Shown piece after piece: positions 39,867-49,072 of a DNA stretch of 64,000 nucleotides (the first letter of the stretch is position 1; the number at the start of each line of letters is the position of its first letter). The position numbers were made by a program, and so were the translations under genes. The notes beneath the pieces are model-generated. The model searched no databases. It saw nothing but the letters and a program-made list of their open reading frames with translations, and was not told the DNA's origin. Source of the DNA: Bacillota bacterium (lineage in GTDB: Bacteria; Bacillota; Bacilli; Paenibacillales; NBRC-103111). The stretch spans positions 16,443 to 80,442 of the forward strand of contig JAEWMH010000080.1 in NCBI GenBank assembly GCA_023393235.1, written 5' to 3'.

Positions 39867-42542
39867 TTATTTCGCTTCGTACCAGTTCTCGCCTTCGTTC
39901 ACATCTGCCTTCAGCGGCACCTTCAGCTCCAGCGCCGACTCCATCACCTCAGGGACCAGCTTGCGCATCACAGGCAGCTCCTCCTCCGGCACTTCAAAAA
40001 CAAGTTCGTCATGCACCTGGAGAAGCATCCGGCTCTGCAGCTTCTCTTCCTCCAGCCGCTCGGCCATCCGAACCATGGCCAGCTTAATGATATCCGCCGC
40101 GGTGCCCTGGATAGGCGTGTTCATGGCTGTCCGCTCCGCGAAGGAGCGCAGGTTGTAATTGGAGGCGTTGATCTCCGGCAGATACCGGCGGCGGGCCAGC
40201 AGGGTGGTCACATAACCGTCCCGCTTGGCCTGTTTGATAATCTCATCCATATACCGGCGGACGCCGGGGAAGGTGGACAGATAGGTTTCGATGAAACGGT
40301 CCGCCTCGATCCGGCCGATGTCCAGGTTCTGGGACAGGCCGTAGGAGCTGATCCCGTAGACGATCCCGAAGTTCACCGCTTTGGCCTGGCGCCGCATATT
40401 GGACGTCACCTGGTCGGCGGTAACGCCGAATACGTCCATGGCGGTTTTGGTGTGGATGTCCATATTGTGAATGAAGGCGTCCATCAGCTTCTCGTCTCCG
40501 GAAATATGGGCCAGCACCCGCAGCTCAATCTGGGAATAGTCCGCCGCCAGAATGCGCCAGCCAGGCTCGGAGGGAACGAAGGCCTTGCGGATTTTGCGTC
40601 CTTCCTCCAGTCGGATGGGGATGTTCTGGAGGTTGGGAAACTGGCTGGAAAGCCGGCCCGTAGCGGCGATGGTTTGACGGAAATAGGTGTGAATCTTACC
40701 GGTTGACCGACGGATTTCCTTCAAGAGCCCCTCCACGTAAGTGGACTGAAGCTTGGCCAAGGTACGGTAGTCCAAAATGTAACGGACTACCTCATGCTTG
40801 GAGCTGAGCTTCTCCAGCACATCGGCATCGGTGGAGAAGCCGGTTTTGTTCTTCTTTACACCTGCGGTGGACAAGCCCAGCCGCTCAAACAGCACCTCGC
40901 CCAGCTGCTTGGGGGAGTTCAGGTTGAAGGGCCCTCCGGCCAGCTCATAGATGCGCTCGATGAGCTCCTGCAGCTGGGAGGCAAATTCCGCTCCCAGCTC
41001 CTTCAAATTATCCGCATCCGTGCGGATCCCCTGCTTCTCCATACCGGCCAGCACACCGGAGAGGGGATGCTCCAGCTCATAATAAAGCTTGTTCATCTCC
41101 AGACGCTTCAGCTCGGCTTGAAGTCTGCCGGCCAGGCCGTGTACAGCCGCCGCCTTGCGGCAGAGATGTGCCGCCACCTTGTCCTCCTCGGGCAAATGGT
41201 ACTTGGCGCCTTTGCCGAAAATCTGCTCGTCCTCCTGGATAGAGGGCTGCCCGTATTTGGCCGCCAGGGCATGAAGGGTCAGCGTGGATTCCGTAGGGTC
41301 CAGGAGATACGCGGCCAGATGGACGTCGAAGGTGAAGCCTGCCACCGGAATGCCTGCCCAATGAAGCGCAAGCTCCGCCCGGTGCAGATCGAAGATGCTC
41401 TTTTCTGCGGCGGGATCGGCCAGCCACTTGCGCAGGAAGTCCGCCTCCGCAGATTGAAGAACGGCAAACGGCGCATAGAATCCGAAGCCCTCTTTATGGT
41501 AAAAAGCAGCTCCCACAACGGAGGCCAGATGGGGATTATCCCCGTATACCTCCACATGGACAGCCGAAATGCCGTCCAGCACATCCTTCAGCTCTACCAG
41601 GGTTTCTGCGGTGAGCACGGTCGCCTTCAGCTCCACAGCAGCAGCTCCGCTTTCCCCGGTGGCCTCCGGCTGTGGAGTCCCGGAGAGATCCAGCTTCTCA
41701 AGCAGAGATTTGAACTCCAGCTTGCGGAAGGCTGCTGCCAACGTGGTGGCATCGCTGCCCGTATAACCCATGGCGTCCCAATCCAGCTCCATGGGCACCT
41801 CGCGGAAGATGGTAGCCAGTTCCTTGCTCATGCGGGCGCTGTCCGCATTTTCCTTGACCTTCTCCTTCATCTTGCCGGTGAGCTCGTCCGCGTGGGCAAG
41901 AACCTCCTCCACACTCCCGTATTGATGGAGGAATTTCAGAGCGGTTTTTTCGCCGACGCCGGGGATGCCGGGGATATTATCCGAGGAATCCCCCATCAGC
42001 CCCTTCAGATCGATAATCTGCTTGGGGGTCAGGCCGTATTTCTCCTTGATTTCCTCCGGCCCGTACAGCTCCATCTCACTGATCCCCTTGCGGGTCAGGG
42101 CGATGGTCACCTGCTCGGTGGCCAACTGCAGCATATCCTTATCCCCTGTGACCACCATAACCTCCATTCCGGGAAGCTCCGCTGCGGCCAAGGTCAGGGT
42201 GCCGATAATATCGTCGGCCTCATACCCCTCCAGCTCGAATTTGCGGATGCCGAAGGCCTCCAGCATGTCCCGGATCAGCGGGAATTGCTCGGACAGCTCC
42301 GGCGGGGTTTTGAGCCGGCCACCCTTGTATTCGGCATAATCCTTATGCCGGAAGGTGACCTTTCCCGCGTCGAAGGCCACCAGGAAATGGGTGGGCTTGT
42401 GGTCCTCCAGCAGCTTAAGCAGCATGGTGGTAAAGCCGAACACCGCATTGGTGTGCAGGCCTTGGGAATTGGAAAGCAGGGGCAGCGCGTAGAACGCCCG
42501 GCTGGAAATACTGTTGCCGTCTATAATAATCAATTTGGACAT
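39867..42542 (-). CDS. polA: DNA polymerase I
   Basis: The 891-residue product has the N-terminal 5'-3' exonuclease (1-290; 'FLVAFDAGKVTFRHKDYAEYKGGR', 'GYEADDIIGTL', 'GDKDMLQLA', 'GLMGDSSDNIPGIPGVGEKTA'). The 3'-5' exonuclease-like domain lacks the acidic residues (for example 'AVHVEVYGDN' where active enzymes have DTE), so proofreading is probably absent, as in Bacillus. The polymerase has motif A 'DYSQIELRVLAHISGD', motif B 'RRQAKAVNFGIVYGIS' and motif C 'LLQVHDELVFE'. I start at ATG 42542 (MSKLIIIDGNS). It repairs gaps and removes Okazaki primers. Confidence 0.97.
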   Translation of the reverse strand: MSKLIIIDGNSISSRAFYALPLLSNSQGLHTNAVFGFTTMLLKLLEDHKPTHFLVAFDAGKVTFRHKDYAEYKGGRLKTPPELSEQFPLIRDMLEAFGIRKFELEGYEADDIIGTLTLAAAELPGMEVMVVTGDKDMLQLATEQVTIALTRKGISEMELYGPEEIKEKYGLTPKQIIDLKGLMGDSSDNIPGIPGVGEKTALKFLHQYGSVEEVLAHADELTGKMKEKVKENADSARMSKELATIFREVPMELDWDAMGYTGSDATTLAAAFRKLEFKSLLEKLDLSGTPQPEATGESGAAAVELKATVLTAETLVELKDVLDGISAVHVEVYGDNPHLASVVGAAFYHKEGFGFYAPFAVLQSAEADFLRKWLADPAAEKSIFDLHRAELALHWAGIPVAGFTFDVHLAAYLLDPTESTLTLHALAAKYGQPSIQEDEQIFGKGAKYHLPEEDKVAAHLCRKAAAVHGLAGRLQAELKRLEMNKLYYELEHPLSGVLAGMEKQGIRTDADNLKELGAEFASQLQELIERIYELAGGPFNLNSPKQLGEVLFERLGLSTAGVKKNKTGFSTDADVLEKLSSKHEVVRYILDYRTLAKLQSTYVEGLLKEIRRSTGKIHTYFRQTIAATGRLSSQFPNLQNIPIRLEEGRKIRKAFVPSEPGWRILAADYSQIELRVLAHISGDEKLMDAFIHNMDIHTKTAMDVFGVTADQVTSNMRRQAKAVNFGIVYGISSYGLSQNLDIGRIEADRFIETYLSTFPGVRRYMDEIIKQAKRDGYVTTLLARRRYLPEINASNYNLRSFAERTAMNTPIQGTAADIIKLAMVRMAERLEEEKLQSRMLLQVHDELVFEVPEEELPVMRKLVPEVMESALELKVPLKADVNEGENWYEAK

Positions 42543-42631
42543 CGCTTTGTGAACACCTCGTTCTGGCAGATTGGGTGCGGGCCGCATATATGCCTGCGTC
42601 CGGAAAAGTACAGTTCTTGCTTGCTTATCCT

Positions 42632-42659
42632 ATCATACCAAAAAAAGAGTCCTGTCGAA
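42632..42659 (-). promoter_or_regulatory. Candidate polA promoter
   Basis: On the minus strand TTCGAC (42654-42659) and TATGAT (42632-42637) are 16 nt apart, about 90 nt upstream of the polA start. Confidence 0.4.
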
Positions 42660-42731
42660 ACCGCGGCCTGTCCGGAAGCTGCATTATAGCGGAAGGAGCA
42701 GGTGCACGCAAATGCTCCGCCAATCCACCCA

Positions 42732-42930
42732 CGTATGATAGCGCTCATCACATGTATGCTATCCGCGAAAAAGTGCCGGTTTTCCCCAAATAGCATACAT
42801 GTTTTGTATCCTATTGCCTCCAAAACCGCTCCCGGAGCCCCTCAAAAATCGAATCGCATACATTTTATGTACGCTATCCACGCCAAAACCCCGCTCCCCG
42901 CCAATTAGCATACTTTTTATGGCGCTTACA
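42732..42930. repeat. Intergenic word array, copy H (GTATGCTA variant, alternating layout)
   Basis: This lies in the 533-nt divergent gap between polA and the CBS gene. Words are ACATGTATGCTATCC (42750-42764), its inverse AAATAGCATACATGT (about 42788-42802), then ACATTTTATGTACGCTATCC (about 42859-42878) and ATTAGCATACTTTTTATGG (about 42904-42922). Spacing and the CTATCCNCGCC / CCAAATAGC edges recall the TAACGGA arrays, but the word is different and the order is forward-reverse-forward-reverse. Nothing else is seen in 42660-43050. Confidence 0.6.
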
Positions 42931-43075
42931 TCTGTGTGTCGGCCGAATCTTTGGGAACAGTCCCCAAACTTTACACCCTCTTGACCATTCCCGGCATGCC
43001 GCTTAACGGACGGAAGCTACAATAAGGGCAGCACCGCACATCTGCATCACCCCTATCCAAAGGAGATGAACCTCC

Positions 43076-43531
43076 ATGCCAAACTCTGCCAACCTAAACG
43101 GCATCCTCCGCCCCATTCCACAAATCGGGCTTTCCGAACCCTGTGCCCAGGCCGAAGCGCTGATGTTCCGCTACCCCGACGCCGGCTGCCTGGCCGTAGT
43201 GGACCGGGTAGGACGCCCGGCCGGAGTGATTGTGTATAGCCGCTTCTTCCATCTGCTGACCGCCAGCCGCAATATGGCCTATCTGCTCCGCCAACCCGTC
43301 CACAGCATGATGTCCGCCCCTTCCCTGGTAACCGAGCTTCACGCTGATCCCGAAGAAGTGCTGCAGCAGGCGGAACGCCGCCACAAAGTCCAACGCCGGG
43401 ACCCGGTGCTGGTGATGGAAGGCGAGCGGATTGCCGGCGCCCTGCATATCAACGACCTGGAGCTCCTTCAAACCACCCCCTCCCCTTCCCCCACAAGAGA
43501 TCAGGAACAGACAATAGGCCTCTCCCGCTGA
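43076..43531 (+). CDS. Stand-alone CBS-pair-like protein
   Basis: The 151-residue product is a single CBS-type module: 'GCLAVVDRVGRPAGVIVYSRFFHLLTASRNMAYLLRQPVHSMMSAPSLVTELHADPEEVLQQAERR' then 'RDPVLVMEGERIAGALHINDLELL'. No other domain is fused. The order of elements is the same as in the central CBS-like region of the EAL-GGDEF protein encoded 900 nt away ('VILDKGRPVGLVMRERLFQQLAG...SRPISQLMDRAALIV'), so the two may share ancestry or ligand. CBS pairs bind adenine nucleotides or c-di-AMP. AAAGGAG precedes ATG. Confidence 0.75.
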   Translation: MPNSANLNGILRPIPQIGLSEPCAQAEALMFRYPDAGCLAVVDRVGRPAGVIVYSRFFHLLTASRNMAYLLRQPVHSMMSAPSLVTELHADPEEVLQQAERRHKVQRRDPVLVMEGERIAGALHINDLELLQTTPSPSPTRDQEQTIGLSR

Positions 43532-43532
43532 C

Positions 43533-43565
43533 AAGACCGCTGCCGCCGCAACGGTCTTTTGTTTT
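43533..43565 (+). terminator. Terminator of the CBS gene
   Basis: AAGACCG (43533-43539) pairs with CGGTCTT (43552-43558), then TTGTTTT. Confidence 0.75.
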
Positions 43566-43640
43566 CCCAAAATCCGCATCCCTTCAAATAATACAGGCCG
43601 GCGGCGCATATGCTGGTTATAGAAAGGCGGTGAGACGAAG

Positions 43641-44405
43641 ATGCATAAAGCTTCCTTCACGCCGGAGCGGATCAAGGTGGTTTTCTTTGATGTGAACGAA
43701 ACGCTGCTGGACCCGGCCAATTCCTTCAAGCAGGCGTTCCGGAGCGTATGGGAGGATTTTTCGGGAAGACTGTCCCGTGGGGAGGATAAGGCGGATTGGC
43801 AGGACATCTGGACCAGCTTTCAGGCGGAGCAAAAAGCGCTGCGTCCTCCCGGCGGCCGGCGGGATTTCTGGAGCGAGCAGGTGAAGCGCAATCCGGCGGC
43901 TTTGGCTGCTGCCCTCAAAAAACACGGACTTAGCCTCGGAGACACGGCGCTGGAGGGGTTTTTCGGCAAGGTGGCGGAAGCCCAGGAGCGGTCTCCGGTA
44001 TTGTTCCCCGGTACGGACAAGGCCTTGTCTGCCCTGTCCCAGAAGTACCGGCTGGGTGTCATCTCCAACGGAATCCAGACCAAACAGACCGCACGTCTCC
44101 GGGCGGCCGGCCAGCTCCCTCCCATCCGGGAGGAGAATATGTTTTTCTCCGGCGCCTTGGGCAGCCGCAAGCCCGATCCCCTCATCTTCCGTCACGCGCT
44201 GGAGCGGATGGGCGTCCGTCCCAACCAGGCGGTGATGGTGGGCAATTCCTGGACCAAGGATGTGCTGGGTGCGGTGCATGTCCATATGAATGCCGTCTGG
44301 TTCCGCTCCGGACGCAAGCAGAAGCATTTCCGCCGCAAGGTAGGCAATACCAGAATTGACGTCGTGGAAAATATGGAAGAACTCCTGGCGTTATTCGAGC
44401 TGTAA
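43641..44405 (+). CDS. HAD-superfamily hydrolase (YjjG/YfnB-like)
   Basis: The 254-residue product has motif I 'VVFFDVNETLLDP' (D-x-N-x-T rather than the usual DxDxT), a helical cap, motif II in 'YRLGVISNGIQTKQTARL', motif III Lys in 'GALGSRKPDPLIFRHALE' and motif IV 'AVMVGNSWTKDVLGAVHVHMNAVWF'. The second Asp of motif I, the general acid, is replaced by Asn, as in some haloacid dehalogenases, so dehalogenase or phosphatase activity are both possible. Convergent with the EAL-GGDEF gene; 14-nt gap. Confidence 0.82.
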   Translation: MHKASFTPERIKVVFFDVNETLLDPANSFKQAFRSVWEDFSGRLSRGEDKADWQDIWTSFQAEQKALRPPGGRRDFWSEQVKRNPAALAAALKKHGLSLGDTALEGFFGKVAEAQERSPVLFPGTDKALSALSQKYRLGVISNGIQTKQTARLRAAGQLPPIREENMFFSGALGSRKPDPLIFRHALERMGVRPNQAVMVGNSWTKDVLGAVHVHMNAVWFRSGRKQKHFRRKVGNTRIDVVENMEELLALFEL

Positions 44406-44419
44406 CGGAGCAAAGCCGG

Positions 44420-46627
44420 CTACAGATAAGCCTTTACGTAGAGGCTGCCCGCAGTGGACTTGGCCTTCTTCTTCAAGGCGGCAGCCGTTTCGGAAATTTG
44501 GTCCAGGGTGATCCGTTCCCTGAACTCACAAATCAATAAAGACAGCGACAAATGCAAGCCGCCTCCCTCAACAGGGCGGTTGTTCCGGTCGGTTACCGTC
44601 CCCCATTCACCCACATCCTCCATCAGCAGCTCCACTCCCAGCTTGAAGCGGCGGATAATCTCCTCGCACAGCTGCTCCGGTTCCCGGGTTTGCGACAAAA
44701 CGATAAAATCATCCCCGCCGATGTGTCCGACGAAATCCCGGGGATGCCCGCATGCGGAAACGGATTGCTGCAGCACATCCGCCGTCAGCTGGATCATCTC
44801 GTCCCCTTTTTGAAAGCCGAACCGGTCATTGTACCACTTGAAATGATCCAAATCCGCATACACCACTACGAACTTCGAGCTGTCCAGAATCCGCCGGTTC
44901 AGCTCGCGGCTGATTTGGGTATTGCCGGGAAGGCCGGTCAACGGATTAGCTACCCGTGCATTCTCCATCCGCTCGTTGGTGATGCTCTCCAGAATGGAGC
45001 GGATGGAGGCTACCCCCAGGAGCTTCTCCCCCGTAGTAATAATCACCAGGTCATACAGGCGCTTCATCTCCCGGGCCATGGCCATCTGGGAAGCGGACTC
45101 CACCGGCAGCATCTCGTCCACAATCAATGCCGCACGGTCCATCAGCTGGCTGATGGGCCTGCTCCAGTATAGAGAGACCCCGTACCTGCCGGCAAGCTGC
45201 TGGAAAAGCCGCTCCCGCATGACAAGCCCTACCGGCCGTCCCTTGTCCAAAATGACGGTTCCCTGCACATGCTCGTTGTGGTTGAAATAATCCGCGATGA
45301 CGGAAATAGGCGTACCGCTTTCGTAGCTGCTTGCCGGTGAAGCCAATGATCCGATCTGCATGACCCGGTCCTGGCCCTGGAGATAGCTGATCCGCTTCAC
45401 CTTGGAGACGATCTCCTCCGGCAGCTGCACCTGTCCCGGGCGCGGGTATCCCAACAGATAACCTTGCCCGTAATGGACACCCAGCTGGCGCAGCTTCTGC
45501 AGCTCCTCCCAGCACTCAATCCCCTCCGCAATAATCCGGATGCTCATCTTCCGCGCGAAGGAGACGAAGATCTCCAGCAGCGTTTCCTTCATTTTGTCCA
45601 GATGGATATTCTCAATCAGCGACCGGTCCACCTTAATAAAATCCGGCTTCAGCTCCGCAATGGCCTGCAGGGAGGAATAACCTGCCCCTGCGTCGTCGAT
45701 GGCAATCTGATAGCCTTGATTGCGGTAATGCTCCAAGAGCAGCTTCGCCGTGTCGAAATCCTCAATCGAGCTGCGCTCTGTCAGCTCCAGCACCACATTG
45801 CGGGGCTGGATGCCGCAGCGGCGGAGAATCTCCAGCGTGGCCCCCGGAGCAAATTGCGGGTCATGAATCACCTGGGCGGGAATGTTGATAAATACCCGCT
45901 GGTCCTTGCCCAGCCCGGCGCAGCCCTCAATGGCTTTTTCCCGGGCCAGCCGGTCCAGGGCATACAGCTCGCCGCGGACTTCGGCGAAGCCGAACAGCTC
46001 CAACGGGGAGTAGAAGATGCTCTCCTCCGGTCCCCGGGTTAAAGCCTCATAACCTAATACGGCGGCATCCTGCAGCGACACAATCGGCTGGTAGACGGAG
46101 CGGATGCTGCGTGTGGCCAGAATGCTGCGGAACGCCTCATCCTTCTCCTGGTCAAAAGGCGCGGGAAAAGGCGGATGCATATTCCGCATCGCCCGTTTCA
46201 ATGCCGATATCAGACGTGCCTCCCCTGTCTCAAGCTCACCCGGAGCAATTAGGGAGCAGCCTGTATATAAGGGATACCCCCGTTCATTCTGATTGCCGTT
46301 AAACATAACCGTCAGCCGGGCATTGACATTCTCGGCCAGCCGCTTCAGCCTGTATCCGGCGGAGGCAGGCTCCTGCTCATCCAACTCGGCATAAATAAGC
46401 CAATCATCGCCCATCCGGCGGAACTGGCGGATCTCCGGCCATTCCCCCTGCAGTCCCCGGAGCACATCCCCTGCTTCCTTTATCATCCGTCCGCATGTTT
46501 CCGGGCCGAGGATCCGGACAAGCCCTGCGTGTTCCACTACATCCACATAGATCAGACCCGCCGGCTTTTTGCTGTCCGGCTTGAATATATCCCCTGACCA
46601 TTCTCTAAGCTTCTTCAGCTCCATCAT
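44420..46627 (-). CDS. Cyclic-di-GMP protein: degenerate GGDEF, EAL, CBS pair, GGDEF
   Basis: The 735-residue product has no membrane helix. Residues about 20-155 look like a degenerate GGDEF fold ('GLIYVDVVEHAGLVRIL...FRRMGDDWLIYAEL'). EAL follows (about 165-410): 'RSVYQPIVSLQDAAVLGYEALTRG' with the EAL motif intact, 'VFINIPAQVI', 'VVLELTERSSI', 'IAIDDAGAGYSSLQAIAELKPDFIKVDRSLI' and 'RIIAEGIE', the metal and catalytic residues of an active phosphodiesterase. A CBS-like pair (about 425-555) precedes a GGDEF domain (560-735) with GGDDF at 637, close to consensus. It probably both makes and degrades c-di-GMP or is regulated by CBS ligand binding. Two ATGs in tandem; either may be used. Confidence 0.9.
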   Translation of the reverse strand: MMELKKLREWSGDIFKPDSKKPAGLIYVDVVEHAGLVRILGPETCGRMIKEAGDVLRGLQGEWPEIRQFRRMGDDWLIYAELDEQEPASAGYRLKRLAENVNARLTVMFNGNQNERGYPLYTGCSLIAPGELETGEARLISALKRAMRNMHPPFPAPFDQEKDEAFRSILATRSIRSVYQPIVSLQDAAVLGYEALTRGPEESIFYSPLELFGFAEVRGELYALDRLAREKAIEGCAGLGKDQRVFINIPAQVIHDPQFAPGATLEILRRCGIQPRNVVLELTERSSIEDFDTAKLLLEHYRNQGYQIAIDDAGAGYSSLQAIAELKPDFIKVDRSLIENIHLDKMKETLLEIFVSFARKMSIRIIAEGIECWEELQKLRQLGVHYGQGYLLGYPRPGQVQLPEEIVSKVKRISYLQGQDRVMQIGSLASPASSYESGTPISVIADYFNHNEHVQGTVILDKGRPVGLVMRERLFQQLAGRYGVSLYWSRPISQLMDRAALIVDEMLPVESASQMAMAREMKRLYDLVIITTGEKLLGVASIRSILESITNERMENARVANPLTGLPGNTQISRELNRRILDSSKFVVVYADLDHFKWYNDRFGFQKGDEMIQLTADVLQQSVSACGHPRDFVGHIGGDDFIVLSQTREPEQLCEEIIRRFKLGVELLMEDVGEWGTVTDRNNRPVEGGGLHLSLSLLICEFRERITLDQISETAAALKKKAKSTAGSLYVKAYL

Positions 46628-46649
46628 GCGGCTTTCCCCCGATTATGTA

Positions 46650-46707
46650 AAAAAACCTTTTCCGCACCATCGTAACATCGAAAGATGTCGGATAGATTAG
46701 GAAAAGG
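46650..46707 (-). terminator. Terminator of the pst-phoU operon
   Basis: CCTTTTCC (46656-46663) pairs with GGAAAAGG (46700-46707), with an inner CATC-GAAA-GATG hairpin, and is followed on the minus strand by TTTTTTT. Confidence 0.7.
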
Positions 46708-46734
46708 TCAAATTCATGTAAATTCTTGCTATTG

Positions 46735-47394
46735 CTACTTGTTCAGATCCTTCCGTTTGCCGGTCACCATAAAGATGACACCCTCAGCAATATTGGTGGC
46801 ATGGTCCGCCACCCGCTCCAGATAGTGGGCGGCCATCATCAGCTGCATCAGCTGCTTATTGCGGACGGTATCATTGCTCATCATAGGCATGACTTCGTTC
46901 AGCACCGTGCTGTAGATTCTGTCCACCTCGTCATCCAGCTCGGCCATATATGCCGCGCGGTTGACGTTGCCTTCCGTGTAAGCCAGAAGGCTCTCCTGCA
47001 GCATCTTGATGCACAGGTCTGCCATCCGGGGCAAATCCACAATGGGCTTGATCAGCTCTTCCCCGGTCAGACGACGGGTAATCTTGGCGATATCCACCGC
47101 ATGATCGGCGATCCGCTCCAAATCCACTGCAAGCTTCCCGGCCATGGTGATGATCCGCAGGTCACCGGCCATGGGCTGCTGCAGGGCAACCAAACGCAGG
47201 CAGCGGTCTTCGATATCCAGCATCATTTGATCCAAGGCATCATCCTCATCGATGATGCTTTGGGCCAGGGCACCATCCAAATTCTTCAAGGAATCCACTG
47301 CTCTGTAAATTTGCTTCTCTACTGTTGTTCCCATATGCATCAGGAGATCTTGCATCGCTTTTAAGGACTGATGATAATTCGTTCTGGTATCCAC
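46735..47394 (-). CDS. phoU: Phosphate signalling protein PhoU
   Basis: The 219-residue product has two three-helix PhoU repeats with the metal-binding signatures 'AGDLRIITMAGKLAVDLERIADHAVDIAKITRRL' and 'LMMAAHYLERVADHATNIAEGVIFMVTGK' (E/DxxxD plus H). It links the Pst transporter to PhoR and represses the Pho response at high phosphate. GTG start with AGAGGGG upstream. Last gene of the pst operon, 31 nt after pstB. Confidence 0.96.
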   Translation of the reverse strand: MDTRTNYHQSLKAMQDLLMHMGTTVEKQIYRAVDSLKNLDGALAQSIIDEDDALDQMMLDIEDRCLRLVALQQPMAGDLRIITMAGKLAVDLERIADHAVDIAKITRRLTGEELIKPIVDLPRMADLCIKMLQESLLAYTEGNVNRAAYMAELDDEVDRIYSTVLNEVMPMMSNDTVRNKQLMQLMMAAHYLERVADHATNIAEGVIFMVTGKRKDLNK

Positions 47395-47425
47395 CCTGGG
47401 TACACCCCTCTTATGATCAAAGTTA

Positions 47426-48181
47426 TTAGCCGAAACGGCCTGTAATATAATCCTCTGTGCGTTGATCCCGGGGCGTCGTGAAGATGGTATCCGTATTGTC
47501 CGTTTCCACCATGTAGCCGTTAAGGAAAAACGAAGTGAAGTCCGAAATCCGCGCAGCTTGCTGCATATTATGAGTGACGATGATGATGGTATACCATTCC
47601 TTCAGAGATTGGGACAGCTCCTCCACCTTCAAGGTGGAGATGGGGTCCAGCGCTGAGGTGGGTTCATCCATCAGGAGCACATCTGGCTCTACCGCCAGCA
47701 GTCTCGCAATGCACAGCCGCTGCTGCTGTCCGCCGGACAGCCCCAATGCGGACTTGCCCAACCGGTCATGCACCTCATCCCACAATGCCGCCTGCTTGAG
47801 GCTTTTTTCCACAATCCCATCCAGAATGCTCTTCTTCTTAATGCCGTGAATCCGCGGTCCGTAGGCAATGTTATCATAGATGCTCATGGGGAACGGATTG
47901 GGCCGCTGGAACACCATTCCTACCTTCTTGCGGAGGCTCACCACATCGGTGCCGGTGCTGTTGATGTTAACACCCTCCACATTCACATCTCCGGTTATCC
48001 GGACATTGTCGATCAGGTCATTCATCCGGTTCAAGGTGCGGAGGAAGGTGGATTTGCCGCAGCCGGACGGGCCGATCAGGGCATGGATGGTGTTTTTCTT
48101 GATATCCAGGTTGATATCGTGAAGGGCGTGGTTATCACCGTAAAACAGATTCAGGTTGCGTACCGATATTTTAGGCTCCAT
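47426..48181 (-). CDS. pstB: Phosphate import ATP-binding protein PstB
   Basis: The 251-residue product has Walker A '[23 protein letters not shown]', the PstB-specific '[27 protein letters not shown]', signature '[20 protein letters not shown]', Walker B '[13 protein letters not shown]', and H-loop '[21 protein letters not shown]'. It energises the PstCA channel. It starts 6 nt after pstA. Confidence 0.97.
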   Translation of the reverse strand: MEPKISVRNLNLFYGDNHALHDINLDIKKNTIHALIGPSGCGKSTFLRTLNRMNDLIDNVRITGDVNVEGVNINSTGTDVVSLRKKVGMVFQRPNPFPMSIYDNIAYGPRIHGIKKKSILDGIVEKSLKQAALWDEVHDRLGKSALGLSGGQQQRLCIARLLAVEPDVLLMDEPTSALDPISTLKVEELSQSLKEWYTIIIVTHNMQQAARISDFTSFFLNGYMVETDNTDTIFTTPRDQRTEDYITGRFG

Positions 48182-48187
48182 GGACGG

Positions 48188-49072
48188 TTACTTCCCTCCG
48201 TTGAATTTTTTGGACAGAATCCGGCTGGGAACGGCGATCAGCAGGTTGAAGAGCAGAACCACCAGGACCAGCAGGGCGCCGCTGCCCTGAGCGATTTGTT
48301 TGGCGTCGGGTACCAGGGACGAAGCCTGCACATACCACAGGTGGACCGAGAGGGTTTCACCCATAGCCGTCAAATCGAAGTCGGGGAAGTGCCGGGATAC
48401 GGATACGCCCGAGGTATAGATCAGAATGGCGGACTCCCCCAGCGCCCGGCCGGAAACCAGCGTAATGCCGGTGATCAGCGTAGGCAGAGCGGCGGGCAGC
48501 ATCACCTTGCGGATCGCCTGCCAGCGGGTGGAGCCTAAGGCAAGGGAAGCCTCCCAATAGGAATCGGGCACTGCCCGCAGAGCTTCCTCCGTGTTCCGGA
48601 CCAGAACCGGCAAGTTCAAGAGAGCCAAGCTCAAGGCGCCGGCAATAATGGAGAATTTCATCCCCATCCAGTTTACGAAGACCAGGTAACCGAACAGGCC
48701 GAATACAATGGACGGAACGGAGGACAGGGCTTCTACTGAAATCCGGATCAGGTTGGTAAAACGGTTTTTCTTGGCGTAGATAGCCAGGTAAATCCCTGCT
48801 CCGAAGCCGATAGGCAGCGACACTGCCATGGACAGGAACAGAATATAGAAGGAGTTGAACAGCATAGGGCCTACGCCCCCGCCTGCCCGCACCTCACTAG
48901 GCTTTCCGAAGATAAAGCTGGGGGTCAGATGCTTCAGGCCCGGACCCAGAATTTTATACAGGAACCAGCCGAGAATCACAATAATCAGGAAGCCGATTCC
49001 CCAAAGAAGGACGGTAGCCGCCTTGTCGAACATTTTGTTTCGTTGCGCCACTTTGGATGGGGTCGTTATCAT
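48188..49072 (-). CDS. pstA: Phosphate ABC transporter permease PstA
   Basis: The 294-residue product has six membrane helices. The first is 'VLLWGIGFLIIVILGWFLYKIL'. The ATPase contact loop is 'YWEASLALGSTRWQAIRKVMLPAALPTLITGI', with 'ALGESAILIYTSG' after it. Start overlaps the pstC stop (ATGA). Confidence 0.96.
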   Translation of the reverse strand: MITTPSKVAQRNKMFDKAATVLLWGIGFLIIVILGWFLYKILGPGLKHLTPSFIFGKPSEVRAGGGVGPMLFNSFYILFLSMAVSLPIGFGAGIYLAIYAKKNRFTNLIRISVEALSSVPSIVFGLFGYLVFVNWMGMKFSIIAGALSLALLNLPVLVRNTEEALRAVPDSYWEASLALGSTRWQAIRKVMLPAALPTLITGITLVSGRALGESAILIYTSGVSVSRHFPDFDLTAMGETLSVHLWYVQASSLVPDAKQIAQGSGALLVLVVLLFNLLIAVPSRILSKKFNGGK

